This document shows positions 36,998 to 46,167 of a stretch of DNA of 64,000 bases, piece after piece. The translations under genes were made by a program, and so were the position numbers. The notes under the pieces were generated by a model. It did not search any database and was not told the origin of the DNA. It was given only the letters and a program-made list of their open reading frames with translations. Position 1 is the stretch's first letter. Each line of letters begins with the position of its first letter. Source of the DNA: Vibrio sp. J1-1 (GTDB lineage: Bacteria > Pseudomonadota > Gammaproteobacteria > Enterobacterales > Vibrionaceae); contig NZ_JAKKCM010000016.1 in NCBI RefSeq assembly GCF_021728395.1, forward strand, positions 1 through 64,000. Direction: 5' to 3'.

Positions 36998-37912
36998 ATG
37001 AGTAATCTCGCATCCGAACTAGTTCAGGATTGCAGCGTTATCAGTGGCTGCAACGCGTTAAAATTGGTGCTCAGACCCAAGGATAAAGATCTGGGTGGCT
37101 TTTGTGTGCGCCGTACTCTGCCCACCAAGGGGTGTCACAGCGTCGGCCCTTGGGTGTTTTTTGATCATATGGGCCCTGCTCACTTTGAAAAAGATCAGGG
37201 CATCGACGTGCGACCTCACCCCCATATTGGCCTTGCAACAGTCACTTACCTGTTTGAAGGTGAAATGCTGCACCGTGATTCACTCGGTACTGAAGCGCGG
37301 GTATTGCCTGGTGATATAAATTTGATGGTGGCCGGTCGAGGCATTGTGCACTCAGAACGCCAGCGCGAAGAGATTAAAGCGGGTCCCCAGGATGTTCACG
37401 GCTTGCAACTATGGCTTGCACTGCCCACTGATCTGGAGCAATCCGAGCCGGGCTTCTTCCATTATGACAAGGCTGAAATTCCCGAGGTAGAACGAAACGA
37501 CGTACCAGTACGGGTCATGATGGGCTGCGCTTATGGGGTCACCTCGCCGGTAAAAACCTTCTCTAAAACTCTGTACATCGAGGCGCGCCTGAAAGCCGGG
37601 CAAACGCTCGTATTGCCCGAGGCAGAGGAAAGAGCCCTGTATATTGTCAAAGGTTCAGTGGCCTTGCGTGAGATCACTTTGGACGAACACTGCATGGCGA
37701 TCTTTGGCGATGAATCCGACATCACTGTAACTGCCCAAAGCGATACCATACTGACGGTGGTCGGCGGTGCGCCAGTGGGCAAACGCTATATGGAATGGAA
37801 TTTTGTCGCCAGCGACAAGTCGCTGATTGAACAGGCCAAAGCTGACTGGAAGGCGGGCCGCTTTGCCAAGGTTCCCGGCGACGAGCAGGAGTTTATTCCT
37901 CTTCCTGAATAA
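36998..37912 (+). CDS. Pirin-family protein (second copy)
   Basis: The protein is 304 residues from the ATG at 36998 (AGGA seven bases upstream; a TTG two codons earlier is less likely). It is a different pirin subfamily from the first copy: the metal motif reads VRPHPHIGLATVTYLFEGEM near residue 75, and GRGIVHSERQRE near residue 116 replaces the MHEEFH motif. A YcaC-like protein flanked by two dissimilar pirins under one LysR regulator suggests a detoxification or aromatic/quinone-related function. Codon use is GC-rich like the first copy. Confidence 0.88.
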   Translation: MSNLASELVQDCSVISGCNALKLVLRPKDKDLGGFCVRRTLPTKGCHSVGPWVFFDHMGPAHFEKDQGIDVRPHPHIGLATVTYLFEGEMLHRDSLGTEARVLPGDINLMVAGRGIVHSERQREEIKAGPQDVHGLQLWLALPTDLEQSEPGFFHYDKAEIPEVERNDVPVRVMMGCAYGVTSPVKTFSKTLYIEARLKAGQTLVLPEAEERALYIVKGSVALREITLDEHCMAIFGDESDITVTAQSDTILTVVGGAPVGKRYMEWNFVASDKSLIEQAKADWKAGRFAKVPGDEQEFIPLPE

Positions 37913-37928
37913 CAACGGCACAATACCC

Positions 37929-37962
37929 GTTGCTCTGGTAAAGGCCAGAGCAACGCTTTTTT
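37929..37962 (+). terminator. Terminator after the second pirin gene
   Basis: GTTGCTCTGG (37929-37938) and CCAGAGCAAC (37945-37954) form a perfect 10-bp stem followed by GC and T6. Confidence 0.9.
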
Positions 37963-38249
37963 GTATCCAGTGCAAACTCTCAGCCGAAATCCCAGCCAGA
38001 GCTATACATTGCCGACCAGTACCAGTCACTCTCCACCGAATATCAATGAGAAAGAAAAACACCTAACTAACAGTTAGTTATAATCGCACTTGTTCTCAAT
38101 ACCTTTATCTGTACCATGCCCCATCAAAAACACTCAGCATGGTATCGGGCGTAATCCATGGCATTACCGATGAATCACACCCATTAAAATACCACGGTCA
38201 AACCGTGCTTGGTGTTGCCAGACATTGCCCAAAATGACCAAGCCAAGAA
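37963..38249. other. Non-coding stretch with an orphan promoter-like element
   Basis: No complete gene is seen. A palindrome overlapping a TATAAT lies at 38064-38084 (separate entry). Downstream, an open but startless frame of about 60 codons runs to a TGA at 38236-38238 (ending VLGVARHCPK), and an ATG at 38116 gives only a 12-codon frame. Neither matches a family I recognise. This may be the 5' remnant of a gene lost when the pirin cluster was inserted next to guaA. Confidence 0.35.
38064..38084 (+). promoter_or_regulatory. Palindrome TAACTAA-CAG-TTAGTTA overlapping a TATAAT box
   Basis: TAACTAA (38064-38070) and TTAGTTA (38074-38080) are perfect complements. The right arm merges into TATAAT (38079-38084). 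This is the form of a TetR-type operator placed over a -10 element. No intact gene follows on the plus strand, and no TetR gene is nearby. The -35 region is poor. Confidence 0.4.
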
Positions 38250-38278
38250 CAAAAAAAGTCCGCAATTACGCGGACTTA
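38250..38278 (-). terminator. Terminator after guaA
   Basis: AAGTCCGC (38257-38264) and GCGGACTT (38271-38278) pair around a 6-base loop. On the minus strand the stem is followed by T7. Confidence 0.88.
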
Positions 38279-38324
38279 AGTATGATTTAGTGCCTGTTAG
38301 TGCCAGACGTTTCCAGTTGGAAAA

Positions 38325-39878
38325 TTATTCCCACTCGATTGTCGCTGGTGGCTTACCAGAAATGTCGTAAACAACACGTGAAATGCCGTCAACTTCATTG
38401 ATAATGCGGTTAGATACTTTACCTAGGAAGTCGTACGGTAGGTGTGCCCAATGCGCTGTCATAAAGTCGATGGTTTCTACTGCACGCAGCGATACAACCC
38501 AGTCATACTTACGACCATCGCCCATTACACCGACAGAGCGAACTGGTAGGAATACCGTGAACGCTTGAGACACTTTGTTGTAAAGGTCTGCTGCGTGAAG
38601 CTCTTCAATGAAGATAGCGTCAGCACGACGTAACAAGTCACAGTACTCTTTCTTGATCTCGCCAAGAACGCGAACACCTAGACCAGGACCAGGGAATGGG
38701 TGGCGGTAAAGCATGTTGTAAGGAAGACCTAGCTCTAGACCGATCTTACGAACTTCATCTTTAAATAGCTCACGTAGTGGCTCAACTAGACCCATTTCCA
38801 TATCGTCTGGCAAACCGCCCACGTTGTGGTGTGATTTGATCACGTGCGCTTTACCAGTCTTAGAAGCTGCAGACTCGATAACATCTGGGTAGATGGTGCC
38901 CTGAGCTAGCCATTTTGCGTTAGCTAGTTTCTTAGACTCTTCATCGAAAACGTCTACGAACACATGGCCGATAGTCTTACGCTTGTCTTCTGGATCAGAC
39001 TTACCTTTTAGCGCGTCAAGGAAACGATCTTCTGCGTCAACTTTGATGATGTTTAGGCCGAACTTGTCGCCAAACATATCCATTACTTGCTGACCTTCGT
39101 TTAGACGAAGCAGACCGTTATCAACGAATACACACGTTAGCTTATCGCCAATCGCGCGGTGAACCAACATAGCAACAACTGATGAATCCACACCACCAGA
39201 TAGACCTAGGATAACTTCATCGTCACCCACTTGCTCTTTGATACGAGCGACTGCGTCTTCGATGATAGATTCAGATGTCCATAGACGCTCACAACCACAT
39301 ACGCCAAGAACAAAGTTCTCTAGCATTTGCAGGCCTTGTTTTGTGTGCGTTACTTCTGGGTGGAACTGAACGCCGTAGTATTTTTTCTCTTCATTCGCCA
39401 TCGCAGCGTAAGGACACGTGTCTGTCTCACCTACTTTTACGAAGTCTGCTGGGATTTCTACTACTTTGTCACCGTGGCTCATCCATACGTCTTGAGTTGC
39501 TTCAAGATCTTTGAATAGTGCAGATTCGCCAGAAACTTTAACTTGTGCGTAGCCAAACTCACGCTCGTTTGAGCCTGCGACTTTACCACCTAGCTGCTCT
39601 GCCATAGTCTGCATGCCGTAGCATACACCAAAAACAGGAACACCTGAGTCAAATACGTATTGAGGTGCGCGTGGAGAGTTCTCTTCTGTTACGCTTTCAG
39701 GGCCACCAGATAGGATGATGCCATCTGGGTTAAATTCGCGAATATCCGCTTCTTCTACGTCCCAGCTCCATAGTTCACAGTAAACGCCGATTTCACGTAC
39801 GCGACGAGCAACTAATTGAGTGTACTGAGAACCGAAGTCCAAGATCAGAATACGTTGGTCATGGATATTTTTAGTCAT
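38325..39878 (-). CDS. guaA: GMP synthase (glutamine-hydrolysing)
   Basis: GuaA converts XMP to GMP. The 517-residue protein has an N-terminal class I glutamine amidotransferase domain ([17 protein letters not shown] at the start; nucleophile Cys in [16 protein letters not shown] near residue 86; [13 protein letters not shown] near residue 175). The ATP pyrophosphatase domain follows, with the P-loop [17 protein letters not shown] near residue 228. The dimerisation domain ends PPATIEWE. Length and motifs are normal. It follows guaB with a 99-base gap that holds a hairpin and a PurR-like site. Confidence 0.97.
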   Translation of the reverse strand: MTKNIHDQRILILDFGSQYTQLVARRVREIGVYCELWSWDVEEADIREFNPDGIILSGGPESVTEENSPRAPQYVFDSGVPVFGVCYGMQTMAEQLGGKVAGSNEREFGYAQVKVSGESALFKDLEATQDVWMSHGDKVVEIPADFVKVGETDTCPYAAMANEEKKYYGVQFHPEVTHTKQGLQMLENFVLGVCGCERLWTSESIIEDAVARIKEQVGDDEVILGLSGGVDSSVVAMLVHRAIGDKLTCVFVDNGLLRLNEGQQVMDMFGDKFGLNIIKVDAEDRFLDALKGKSDPEDKRKTIGHVFVDVFDEESKKLANAKWLAQGTIYPDVIESAASKTGKAHVIKSHHNVGGLPDDMEMGLVEPLRELFKDEVRKIGLELGLPYNMLYRHPFPGPGLGVRVLGEIKKEYCDLLRRADAIFIEELHAADLYNKVSQAFTVFLPVRSVGVMGDGRKYDWVVSLRAVETIDFMTAHWAHLPYDFLGKVSNRIINEVDGISRVVYDISGKPPATIEWE

Positions 39879-39910
39879 TTTGAGCAGTCTTTTTTAGGCT
39901 AAGTGATTAA

Positions 39911-39934
39911 AACCGAGGCGAGTGTACTCGCCTC
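39911..39934 (-). terminator. Hairpin in the guaB-guaA gap, possible attenuator
   Basis: GAGGCGAGT (39915-39923) and ACTCGCCTC (39926-39934) are perfect complements around two bases. On the minus strand GGTTTTAATC follows. It lies 36 bases before the guaA start, so it may lower guaA expression relative to guaB or serve as a processing structure. Confidence 0.55.
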
Positions 39935-39954
39935 TTCTTAATGCTTCAAGGAAA

Positions 39955-39970
39955 AAGCAAACGTTTACGT
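39955..39970. promoter_or_regulatory. PurR-like operator between guaB and guaA
   Basis: AAGCAAACGTTTACGT matches the classic PurR palindrome ACGCAAACGTTTGCGT at 14 of 16 positions. It lies 7 bases beyond the guaB stop codon and about 77 bases before the guaA start. It would fit a purine-repressed internal promoter for guaA. The E. coli gua operon is PurR-regulated, but there the site lies elsewhere. Confidence 0.55.
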
Positions 39971-39977
39971 TAGGCTA

Positions 39978-41444
39978 TTAGTTACCTAGACGGTAGTTCG
40001 GCGCTTCCTTAGTAATCTGAACGTCATGTACATGAGACTCTTGCATACCTGCGCCAGAGATACGTACAAATTCAGCTTTAGTACGCATATCTTCGATAGT
40101 TGCAGAACCCGTTAGGCCCATGCTTGAACGTAGACCGCCCATTTGCTGGTGTACGATCTCTTTTAGGCGACCTTTGTATGCGATACGACCTTCGATACCT
40201 TCAGGTACAAGCTTGTCTGCTGCGTTGTCAGACTGGAAGTAACGGTCCGAAGAACCTTGAGACATCGCGCCTAGAGAACCCATACCACGGTAAGCTTTGT
40301 AAGAACGGCCGTTGTAAAGAATCACTTCGCCCGGAGCTTCTTCCGTACCAGCAAACATAGAACCAACCATCACACAGGATGCACCAGCAACGATTGCTTT
40401 ACAGATATCACCAGAGAAACGGATACCGCCATCTGCGATAACAGGAACACCGTACTCATTCGCCACTTCAGCCGCATCTGCGATTGCTGTGATTTGAGGA
40501 ACACCAACGCCTGTTACGATACGAGTCGTACAGATAGAACCAGGGCCGATACCAACTTTCACTGCGCTTACGCCAGCTTCGATAAGTGCTTTAGCACCAG
40601 CACCTGTTGCTACGTTACCGCCGATGATGTCTAGATCTGGGTACGCTGCGCGAGTTTCACGGATACGGCTTAGAACACCTTCAGAGTGACCGTGAGACGA
40701 GTCAATTAACAGTACGTCAACGCCAGCTTCAACTAGAGCAGCAACACGTTCTTCGTTACCTGCACCAGCACCAACTGCTGCACCAACGCGTAGACGACCA
40801 CGCCCATCTTTACATGCGTTTGGTTTACGTTCTGCTTTATGGAAGTCTTTTGCTGTGATCATACCGGTCAGTTTGAAATCGTCATTTACAACCAGTACTT
40901 TCTCTACACGTGCTTCGTGCATTTTTTCTTGCACTTCTTCACGTGTTGCACCTTCTTCTACTGCCGCCAGTTTTTCTTTTGGCGTCATAACTGAAGATAC
41001 TTTCTTAGAAAGGTCAGTAACAAAGCGAACGTCACGGCCAGTGATGATACCAACAAGTTCATTGTGCTCAGTTACAACAGGGAAGCCAGCAAAACCGTGT
41101 TTTTCAGTCAGTGCGACTACGTCAGCGATGGTTGCATCAGGGTTGACTGTTACAGGGTCTGTAACAACACCTGATTCGAATTTTTTAACTTTACGAACTT
41201 CGGCAGCCTGCTGCTCAATAGACATATTTTTGTGGATAAAGCCAATGCCACCTTCCTGCGCAAGTGCAATAGCGAGACGAGCTTCCGTCACGGTATCCAT
41301 CGACGCAGAAATCATTGGAATATTCAGAGCAATATTTTTCGTTAGCTGAGTGCGAAGATCAGCTGTGTTTGGGAGAACGGTGGAGTGTGCTGGCACTAGC
41401 AGTACGTCGTCGAATGTCAGCGCTTCTTTGGCAATTCTTAGCAT
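39978..41444 (-). CDS. guaB: IMP dehydrogenase
   Basis: GuaB oxidises IMP to XMP, the first step to GMP. It is 488 residues when started at the ATG at 41442-41444 ([18 protein letters not shown]), the same as E. coli; the frame is open 17 codons further but without family support. Seen: the barrel start [10 protein letters not shown], two CBS domains about 95-205, [17 protein letters not shown], the catalytic Cys in [18 protein letters not shown] near residue 305, and the flap and C-terminal motifs [12 protein letters not shown] and [12 protein letters not shown]. Confidence 0.97.
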   Translation of the reverse strand: MLRIAKEALTFDDVLLVPAHSTVLPNTADLRTQLTKNIALNIPMISASMDTVTEARLAIALAQEGGIGFIHKNMSIEQQAAEVRKVKKFESGVVTDPVTVNPDATIADVVALTEKHGFAGFPVVTEHNELVGIITGRDVRFVTDLSKKVSSVMTPKEKLAAVEEGATREEVQEKMHEARVEKVLVVNDDFKLTGMITAKDFHKAERKPNACKDGRGRLRVGAAVGAGAGNEERVAALVEAGVDVLLIDSSHGHSEGVLSRIRETRAAYPDLDIIGGNVATGAGAKALIEAGVSAVKVGIGPGSICTTRIVTGVGVPQITAIADAAEVANEYGVPVIADGGIRFSGDICKAIVAGASCVMVGSMFAGTEEAPGEVILYNGRSYKAYRGMGSLGAMSQGSSDRYFQSDNAADKLVPEGIEGRIAYKGRLKEIVHQQMGGLRSSMGLTGSATIEDMRTKAEFVRISGAGMQESHVHDVQITKEAPNYRLGN

Positions 41445-41561
41445 TTGCAATATCTCACAATTAGAGGAGTAAAAAAAAACAATCCAAAGTCTCATCGTTT
41501 CGCATAATGAGGGTAACCGTTTTGGTCAACGAGTTACATTTGGATTAGATATTGCGGAGGG

Positions 41562-41590
41562 ATTATACGTTCAACACAATCGATTGACTA
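41562..41590 (-). promoter_or_regulatory. Probable guaB promoter
   Basis: On the minus strand TAGTCA (41585-41590) and TATAAT (plus-strand ATTATA at 41562-41567) are 17 bases apart. The start codon is about 120 bases further. The promoter region overlaps the upstream leader of the divergent xseA gene. Confidence 0.5.
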
Positions 41591-41679
41591 CAAGTTTCTT
41601 TAATTTTTTTCTTGCAATCGCCCCCTTGCTATGTATTATATTTCCGCTAATTTCCATACTCACGTCTACGAGATTAGCT

Positions 41680-43011
41680 GTGCTCTCCCAGACCAATCAA
41701 AACATTTTCACCGTTTCCCGTCTTAATGCAGAGGTTCGCCTACTGTTGGAAAATGAAATGGGGATCGTCTGGCTTGTCGGAGAGATTTCAAACTTCTCAG
41801 CTCCCGTCTCTGGACACTGGTACCTAACGCTTAAAGACTCTCGCGCTCAAGTGAAATGCGCTATGTTTCGTGGCAACAATCGTCGTGTGACTTTCAAGCC
41901 TGCAAACGGTAACCAAGTATTGGTAAAAGCACGCCTCTCTCTGTATGAGCCTCGCGGCGACTACCAACTTATCATCGAAAGTATGCAGCCAGAAGGCGAT
42001 GGTCGACTGCAGCAAGAGTTTGAAGCACTCAAGATGAAACTGGCAGCAGAAGGGTTGTTTGCCCAAACGAACAAACAGATTTTGCCAGAGCACCCAAAAC
42101 GTGTGGGTGTGATCACCTCAAAAACCGGTGCTGCACTTTACGATATCCTCGATGTATTAAAACGCCGAGATCCCTCTCTTCCGATTGTGATTTATCCAAC
42201 CATGGTTCAGGGAGAGGAAGCCGCTATCCAAATCGCACAAGCAATTGGTCGTGCAAATAGTCGTAATGAATGTGATGTGCTTATTGTTGGCCGTGGTGGT
42301 GGTTCATTAGAAGATTTATGGTGCTTTAACAACGAGATCCTTGCACGTACGATCTCGGCAAGCCAAATCCCAATCATTAGTGCAGTTGGTCACGAAGTAG
42401 ATGTAACGATTGCTGACTTTGTCGCCGACGTACGAGCACCAACGCCTTCGGCAGCCGCGGAGCTGGTAAGCCGCGATAATAGTCATAAAGATCAAGCCCT
42501 TGTCACTCGTCAACATAAATTGGCGAGCGCACTGCGTTACTATTTGGCTCAACAAAAACAACAAGCAGCGCAACTGCTACACCGTTTAGAGCGTCAACAC
42601 CCTAGCTATCAATTGCAGCGTCAGTCTCAGCAACTGGATGAGTTAGATTTGCGTCTACGCAGAGCAATGCAACGCTTCATCGATACTCGTCAACAAGCGA
42701 TTGAACGTAAACACCACCGTCTACAATTGAACTCTCCTGTCAGACACTTAGCTCAGCAAAAATCGAGACTAGAGCGTGTCGAGCAAAAGCTATTGGATGC
42801 CATGGATCGCAAATTACTGACTGTGCGTCATCAACTGGCAATGGCAGCAGAAAAGCTGGAGGCTGTTAGCCCGCTTGCAACTCTTAAACGTGGCTATTCA
42901 ATTACGCAGACAGAGCAAGGTAAGGTAATTACACAAGCTGAAGATGTGAAAACGGGCGACCGCCTAGTCACCCGTTTAGCAAATGGTGAGATTCGCTCGA
43001 CCGTAAACTAA
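41680..43011 (+). CDS. xseA: Exodeoxyribonuclease VII large subunit
   Basis: XseA with XseB degrades single-stranded DNA. The protein is 443 residues if started at the GTG at 41680 ([15 protein letters not shown] follows), the start I expect for Vibrio members. The open frame reaches 32 codons further, but that part is hydrophobic and unlike the family. An N-terminal OB-fold ([26 protein letters not shown]) is followed by the catalytic domain ([51 protein letters not shown]) and a long coiled coil about 285-400. It is divergent from guaB. Confidence 0.95.
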   Translation: MLSQTNQNIFTVSRLNAEVRLLLENEMGIVWLVGEISNFSAPVSGHWYLTLKDSRAQVKCAMFRGNNRRVTFKPANGNQVLVKARLSLYEPRGDYQLIIESMQPEGDGRLQQEFEALKMKLAAEGLFAQTNKQILPEHPKRVGVITSKTGAALYDILDVLKRRDPSLPIVIYPTMVQGEEAAIQIAQAIGRANSRNECDVLIVGRGGGSLEDLWCFNNEILARTISASQIPIISAVGHEVDVTIADFVADVRAPTPSAAAELVSRDNSHKDQALVTRQHKLASALRYYLAQQKQQAAQLLHRLERQHPSYQLQRQSQQLDELDLRLRRAMQRFIDTRQQAIERKHHRLQLNSPVRHLAQQKSRLERVEQKLLDAMDRKLLTVRHQLAMAAEKLEAVSPLATLKRGYSITQTEQGKVITQAEDVKTGDRLVTRLANGEIRSTVN

Positions 43012-43023
43012 CCCAGTCTAACG

Positions 43024-43248
43024 TTAGTCAATCTTTTGAAACTCAAATCGAACTCGAGATTTTGATTTGAGTTCATTACAGGTATTACAGAAGTAATTCG
43101 CCGCCCCACAAGCCTGAAGTTTTTCCAGTTCAGCGTCACATTCGGGACAAAACCCTACCTTTTTGAAATCTGAGTCACACTGGTTACAGTGATACTGACC
43201 CGTCCACTCTAATTCAACGTCACAAGTCGGACAAATGTTCTGCTGCAT
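43024..43248 (-). CDS. yfgJ: Small zinc-ribbon protein, YfgJ-like
   Basis: The 74-residue protein has four Cys pairs making two zinc ribbons: CPTCDVEL and CNQCDSDF, then CPECDAEL and a C-terminal pair in YFCNTC. The LQACGAANYFC segment corresponds to LKACGAVDYFC of E. coli YfgJ, which is also encoded near xseA and der. Its function is unknown. It is convergent with xseA; 12 bases separate the stops. Confidence 0.8.
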   Translation of the reverse strand: MQQNICPTCDVELEWTGQYHCNQCDSDFKKVGFCPECDAELEKLQACGAANYFCNTCNELKSKSRVRFEFQKID

Positions 43249-43551
43249 AAGCTTTTACCTTACTCATTTCTTGATTCCATTATTCAAAAATTGCCACGCT
43301 AAACATTGATCGCCGTCACTGCTTTTGAGAAATCAGATTGATGCGTCATTCGTTCGGACATATAAAGATCTTACTCTGATCATCGGATATTACCCATTTG
43401 ATCAGCGATCACCCCCTAAAAGAATATTTATATAACCACACACCGAAAGCATAAGTTACATATTCTGCATTTCAATTTAAATCAGACATAAACTCCAACG
43501 GAAAAGTTTAAAAAACAACTTATCAGGATTTTATAAAAAGATCTAATTATC
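43249..43551. other. Intergenic, zinc-ribbon gene to AlaX gene
   Basis: AT-rich sequence of about 300 bases with no gene seen. A TGATCATCGG / TTTGATCAGCGATCA area near 43376-43412 has short inverted words (TGATCA) but no clear terminator or operator. Confidence 0.4.
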
Positions 43552-44424
43552 TTAAAACACTTTTACTTCGGTGTGCATTTCAATGGTTTGTGGGCCACAT
43601 TCTATTAAGGTTACTTGTATTGAACCAAACTCATTTAAGTGTTCAGCATGCGTGCCACCACAAGGGATCACAGCGATTTCACCCTCTCCCAGATCGCACT
43701 TCCAATAGCGAGAATCGGTAAGATTATCACCATGACACTCAATAATGATCGTCGCTGCGCGCTGGAGCCATTCAGACAACTGAACATTGACTTTATGTTC
43801 TATGTCACTAAGGTCCAACAGCATATCTGCGCTGTTTAACCCTCTTTTTCGGAGTGTTTTACCTAAACGATACGTATCCACGCACTTGTCCGGCGTAACA
43901 AAGCTTGTCTCCTGAGCATAGCTGTTAAAGTCATAATGACCATGAGGGTCTTTACGGTCGGCGTCTTTACGCCAATAACCATCGGCCAGAACTTTATTTA
44001 ATGCTAAGTAAGCGAGATGTCCGGCGCTATGACCACGACTAAGAGAGAGTTGATAGGGTTTATCCACTTGCAACGAGACCATCATACCCGGTTCAAGTAA
44101 CTCTACTCTTGGTAGCACATGCACGACAACAAACATCCAGCCTGCTGTATCTCGTTTTACTGGAATTGCAGTTCCAACATATAGTGTGTTTGTGGCTTGC
44201 TCTATCGCACCAACCTGACAGTCAAGAACCGTGAACAACGCTCCGTTTATTTCAATCGAGCCTTTATCAGCAGGGTGATCTGGCCAAATGTGGCTAACGG
44301 GATGAAAAGGGGTGGTCTCGGTCACCAGATAACTCACATCACCGTTATGTTCGATGAGTTGTACAGGGGATTCTAGCTGCCATGTCTGATGACAGAAGCG
44401 AATTTTAGTCGCAGTAATCGTCAT
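43552..44424 (-). CDS. AlaX-type alanyl-tRNA trans-editing protein
   Basis: The 290-residue protein starts at the ATG at 44422-44424 (MTITATKIRFCH); a start 13 codons upstream lies within the terminator region. It matches the editing domain of alanyl-tRNA synthetase: the zinc-site halves SRGHSAGHLAYLAL (HxxxH) near residue 130 and CGGTHAEHL (CxxxH) near residue 255. Freestanding AlaX proteins remove Ser or Gly mischarged on tRNA-Ala. The N-terminal part of about 100 residues is a beta-rich domain as in AlaX-M and AlaX-L types. It lies between yfgJ and der and is probably a single-gene unit. Confidence 0.85.
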   Translation of the reverse strand: MTITATKIRFCHQTWQLESPVQLIEHNGDVSYLVTETTPFHPVSHIWPDHPADKGSIEINGALFTVLDCQVGAIEQATNTLYVGTAIPVKRDTAGWMFVVVHVLPRVELLEPGMMVSLQVDKPYQLSLSRGHSAGHLAYLALNKVLADGYWRKDADRKDPHGHYDFNSYAQETSFVTPDKCVDTYRLGKTLRKRGLNSADMLLDLSDIEHKVNVQLSEWLQRAATIIIECHGDNLTDSRYWKCDLGEGEIAVIPCGGTHAEHLNEFGSIQVTLIECGPQTIEMHTEVKVF

Positions 44425-44451
44425 ATGTGTTGTTCTGTGTTTTGAAGATAA

Positions 44452-44482
44452 AAAAATACCCAAGTAAAACTTGGGTATTTTT
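44452..44482. terminator. Bidirectional terminator, der end
   Basis: AAAAATACCCAAG (44452-44464) and CTTGGGTATTTTT (44470-44482) form a perfect 13-bp stem including the A/T runs. It ends der transcripts on the minus strand just before the AlaX gene. Confidence 0.88.
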
Positions 44483-44490
44483 GAACTCGA

Positions 44491-45987
44491 TTATTTATTA
44501 CGGTTTTTAACCGCAGACATCATGCGCTTTCGCTTACGTTCCTGAGAAATCGTAAGTTTGTTGGTACGGTTCTCAAACGGGTTCTCACTGTTCTGGAAGT
44601 TAATACGGATTGGTGTACCCATGATTTCCAGAGACTTGCGGAAATAGTTCATTAGATAGCGCTTGTACGAATCTGGTAGCTCACGAACCATATTACCGTG
44701 AATGACGACGATTGGTGGGTTATAACCACCTGCGTGTGCGTATTTCAGCTTAATTCGGCGACCACGAACCATAGGTGGTTGGTGATCATCAACGGCCATC
44801 TTCATGATACGAGTGAGCACTGAAGTACCTACACGTGTCGTTGCAGACTTGTATGCTTCCTGAATTGACTCAAACAAGTGGCCAACTCCGGTACCATGCA
44901 ATGCTGAGATAAAGTGAATTCGAGCGAAGTCGACAAAGCCCAGACGACGGTCTAGCTCTTTCTTCACGTTCTCTTTCACATCGTTATCCAGACCATCCCA
45001 CTTGTTTACAGCAAGTACGATAGAGCGACCAGCGTTCAGAGCAAAACCGAGCAGACTCAAGTCTTGATCAGAAATGTTCTCACGAGCATCGATAACGAGT
45101 AGAACCACGTTTGCATCTTCTACAGCCTTCAACGTTTTAACCACTGAGAATTTCTCAACAGTTTCATTGATACGGCCACGGCGACGTACGCCTGCTGTAT
45201 CAATAAGTACGTACTCACGACCATCACGTTCCATTGGGATGTAGATAGAATCACGTGTGGTACCAGGCATATCGTAAACAACGACACGCTCTTCACCCAG
45301 AATACGGTTGGTCAACGTTGATTTACCAACGTTTGGACGGCCAATGATTGCAAGTTTGATTGGCTGCTCTTGCAAACGTTGAAACTCTTGTTCCGCTTCT
45401 TCTTCGCTGTACTCTTCTTCGAGGATCTCCGCATCTTCAAATTCAGTCAGATCTTCAATCTCACCTTCTTCAGACTCACTGGTCAGCAAGTCATCAAAGA
45501 ATGGCGCCAGAGCACGCTCAAGAAGTGCAGTCACGCCACGGCCATGAGCAGCAGCAATCTGGTACATGTCATCGACACCCAACTGCCAGAAATCGGCACA
45601 AGCAGCATCGGCATCAATACCGTCAATTTTGTTTACTACCAGCATTGCTGGCTTTTCAATTTTACGTAGGTGCGCCGCAATCGCTTCATCAGAAGACGTA
45701 AGACCAGCACGACCGTCAACAAGGAATAGCACTACGTCAGCTTCATCAATGGCCGCTAACGACTGCTCGGCCATCTTTGTTTCAACGCCTTCTTCCGTAC
45801 CATCAATACCACCGGTATCAATGACGATAAAATCATGCTCTTCATCAAGTTTAGCTTGGCCATATTTACGGTCTCGCGTCAGGCCAGGAAAGTCCGCAAC
45901 CAAAGCGTCACGAGTGCGTGTCAATCGGTTAAATAGTGTAGATTTACCTACATTCGGACGCCCTACTAGGGCCACAACAGGTACCAT
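44491..45987 (-). CDS. der: Ribosome-assembly GTPase Der (EngA)
   Basis: This essential GTPase of 50S ribosome assembly has 498 residues. It has two tandem GTPase domains, each with its own P-loop ([16 protein letters not shown] at residue 6; [16 protein letters not shown] near residue 215), switch II ([17 protein letters not shown]) and NKxD (VNKIDG; VNKWDG). A KH-like C-terminal domain follows. An acidic linker ([13 protein letters not shown]) separates the two G domains and is long, as in other Vibrio and enteric members. It lies downstream of bamB, as in E. coli. Confidence 0.97.
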   Translation of the reverse strand: MVPVVALVGRPNVGKSTLFNRLTRTRDALVADFPGLTRDRKYGQAKLDEEHDFIVIDTGGIDGTEEGVETKMAEQSLAAIDEADVVLFLVDGRAGLTSSDEAIAAHLRKIEKPAMLVVNKIDGIDADAACADFWQLGVDDMYQIAAAHGRGVTALLERALAPFFDDLLTSESEEGEIEDLTEFEDAEILEEEYSEEEAEQEFQRLQEQPIKLAIIGRPNVGKSTLTNRILGEERVVVYDMPGTTRDSIYIPMERDGREYVLIDTAGVRRRGRINETVEKFSVVKTLKAVEDANVVLLVIDARENISDQDLSLLGFALNAGRSIVLAVNKWDGLDNDVKENVKKELDRRLGFVDFARIHFISALHGTGVGHLFESIQEAYKSATTRVGTSVLTRIMKMAVDDHQPPMVRGRRIKLKYAHAGGYNPPIVVIHGNMVRELPDSYKRYLMNYFRKSLEIMGTPIRINFQNSENPFENRTNKLTISQERKRKRMMSAVKNRNK

Positions 45988-46112
45988 AACAACCTCTACA
46001 ATAATCTTTCTTCTGTAGTTATAGGTAACGACTTGCCCAATGCCAAATCAAACCAGGTTTTACCTATAACCACGTCAAGAATAACTGTTAATAAATAATA
46101 ATTTCAAACAAC

Positions 46113-46146
46113 AAAACGGCTCCTAACTGTCACCAGCCAGGAGCCG
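46113..46146 (-). terminator. Terminator after bamB
   Basis: CGGCTCCT (46117-46124) and AGGAGCCG (46139-46146) pair with a 14-base loop; on the minus strand TTTTGTTGTTTG follows. It separates bamB from der. Confidence 0.75.
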
Positions 46147-46167
46147 AATGTGAATTATATCACGATA

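Noticed and set aside
40855-41349. 164-codon frame antisense to guaB
   Set aside because: It lies entirely opposite conserved IMP dehydrogenase codons; a shadow frame.
41500-41530. CAAAACGGTT-like word upstream of guaB as a PurR site
   Set aside because: It matches the PurR palindrome at only about 10 of 16 positions, too weak to list beside the 14-of-16 site at 39955.
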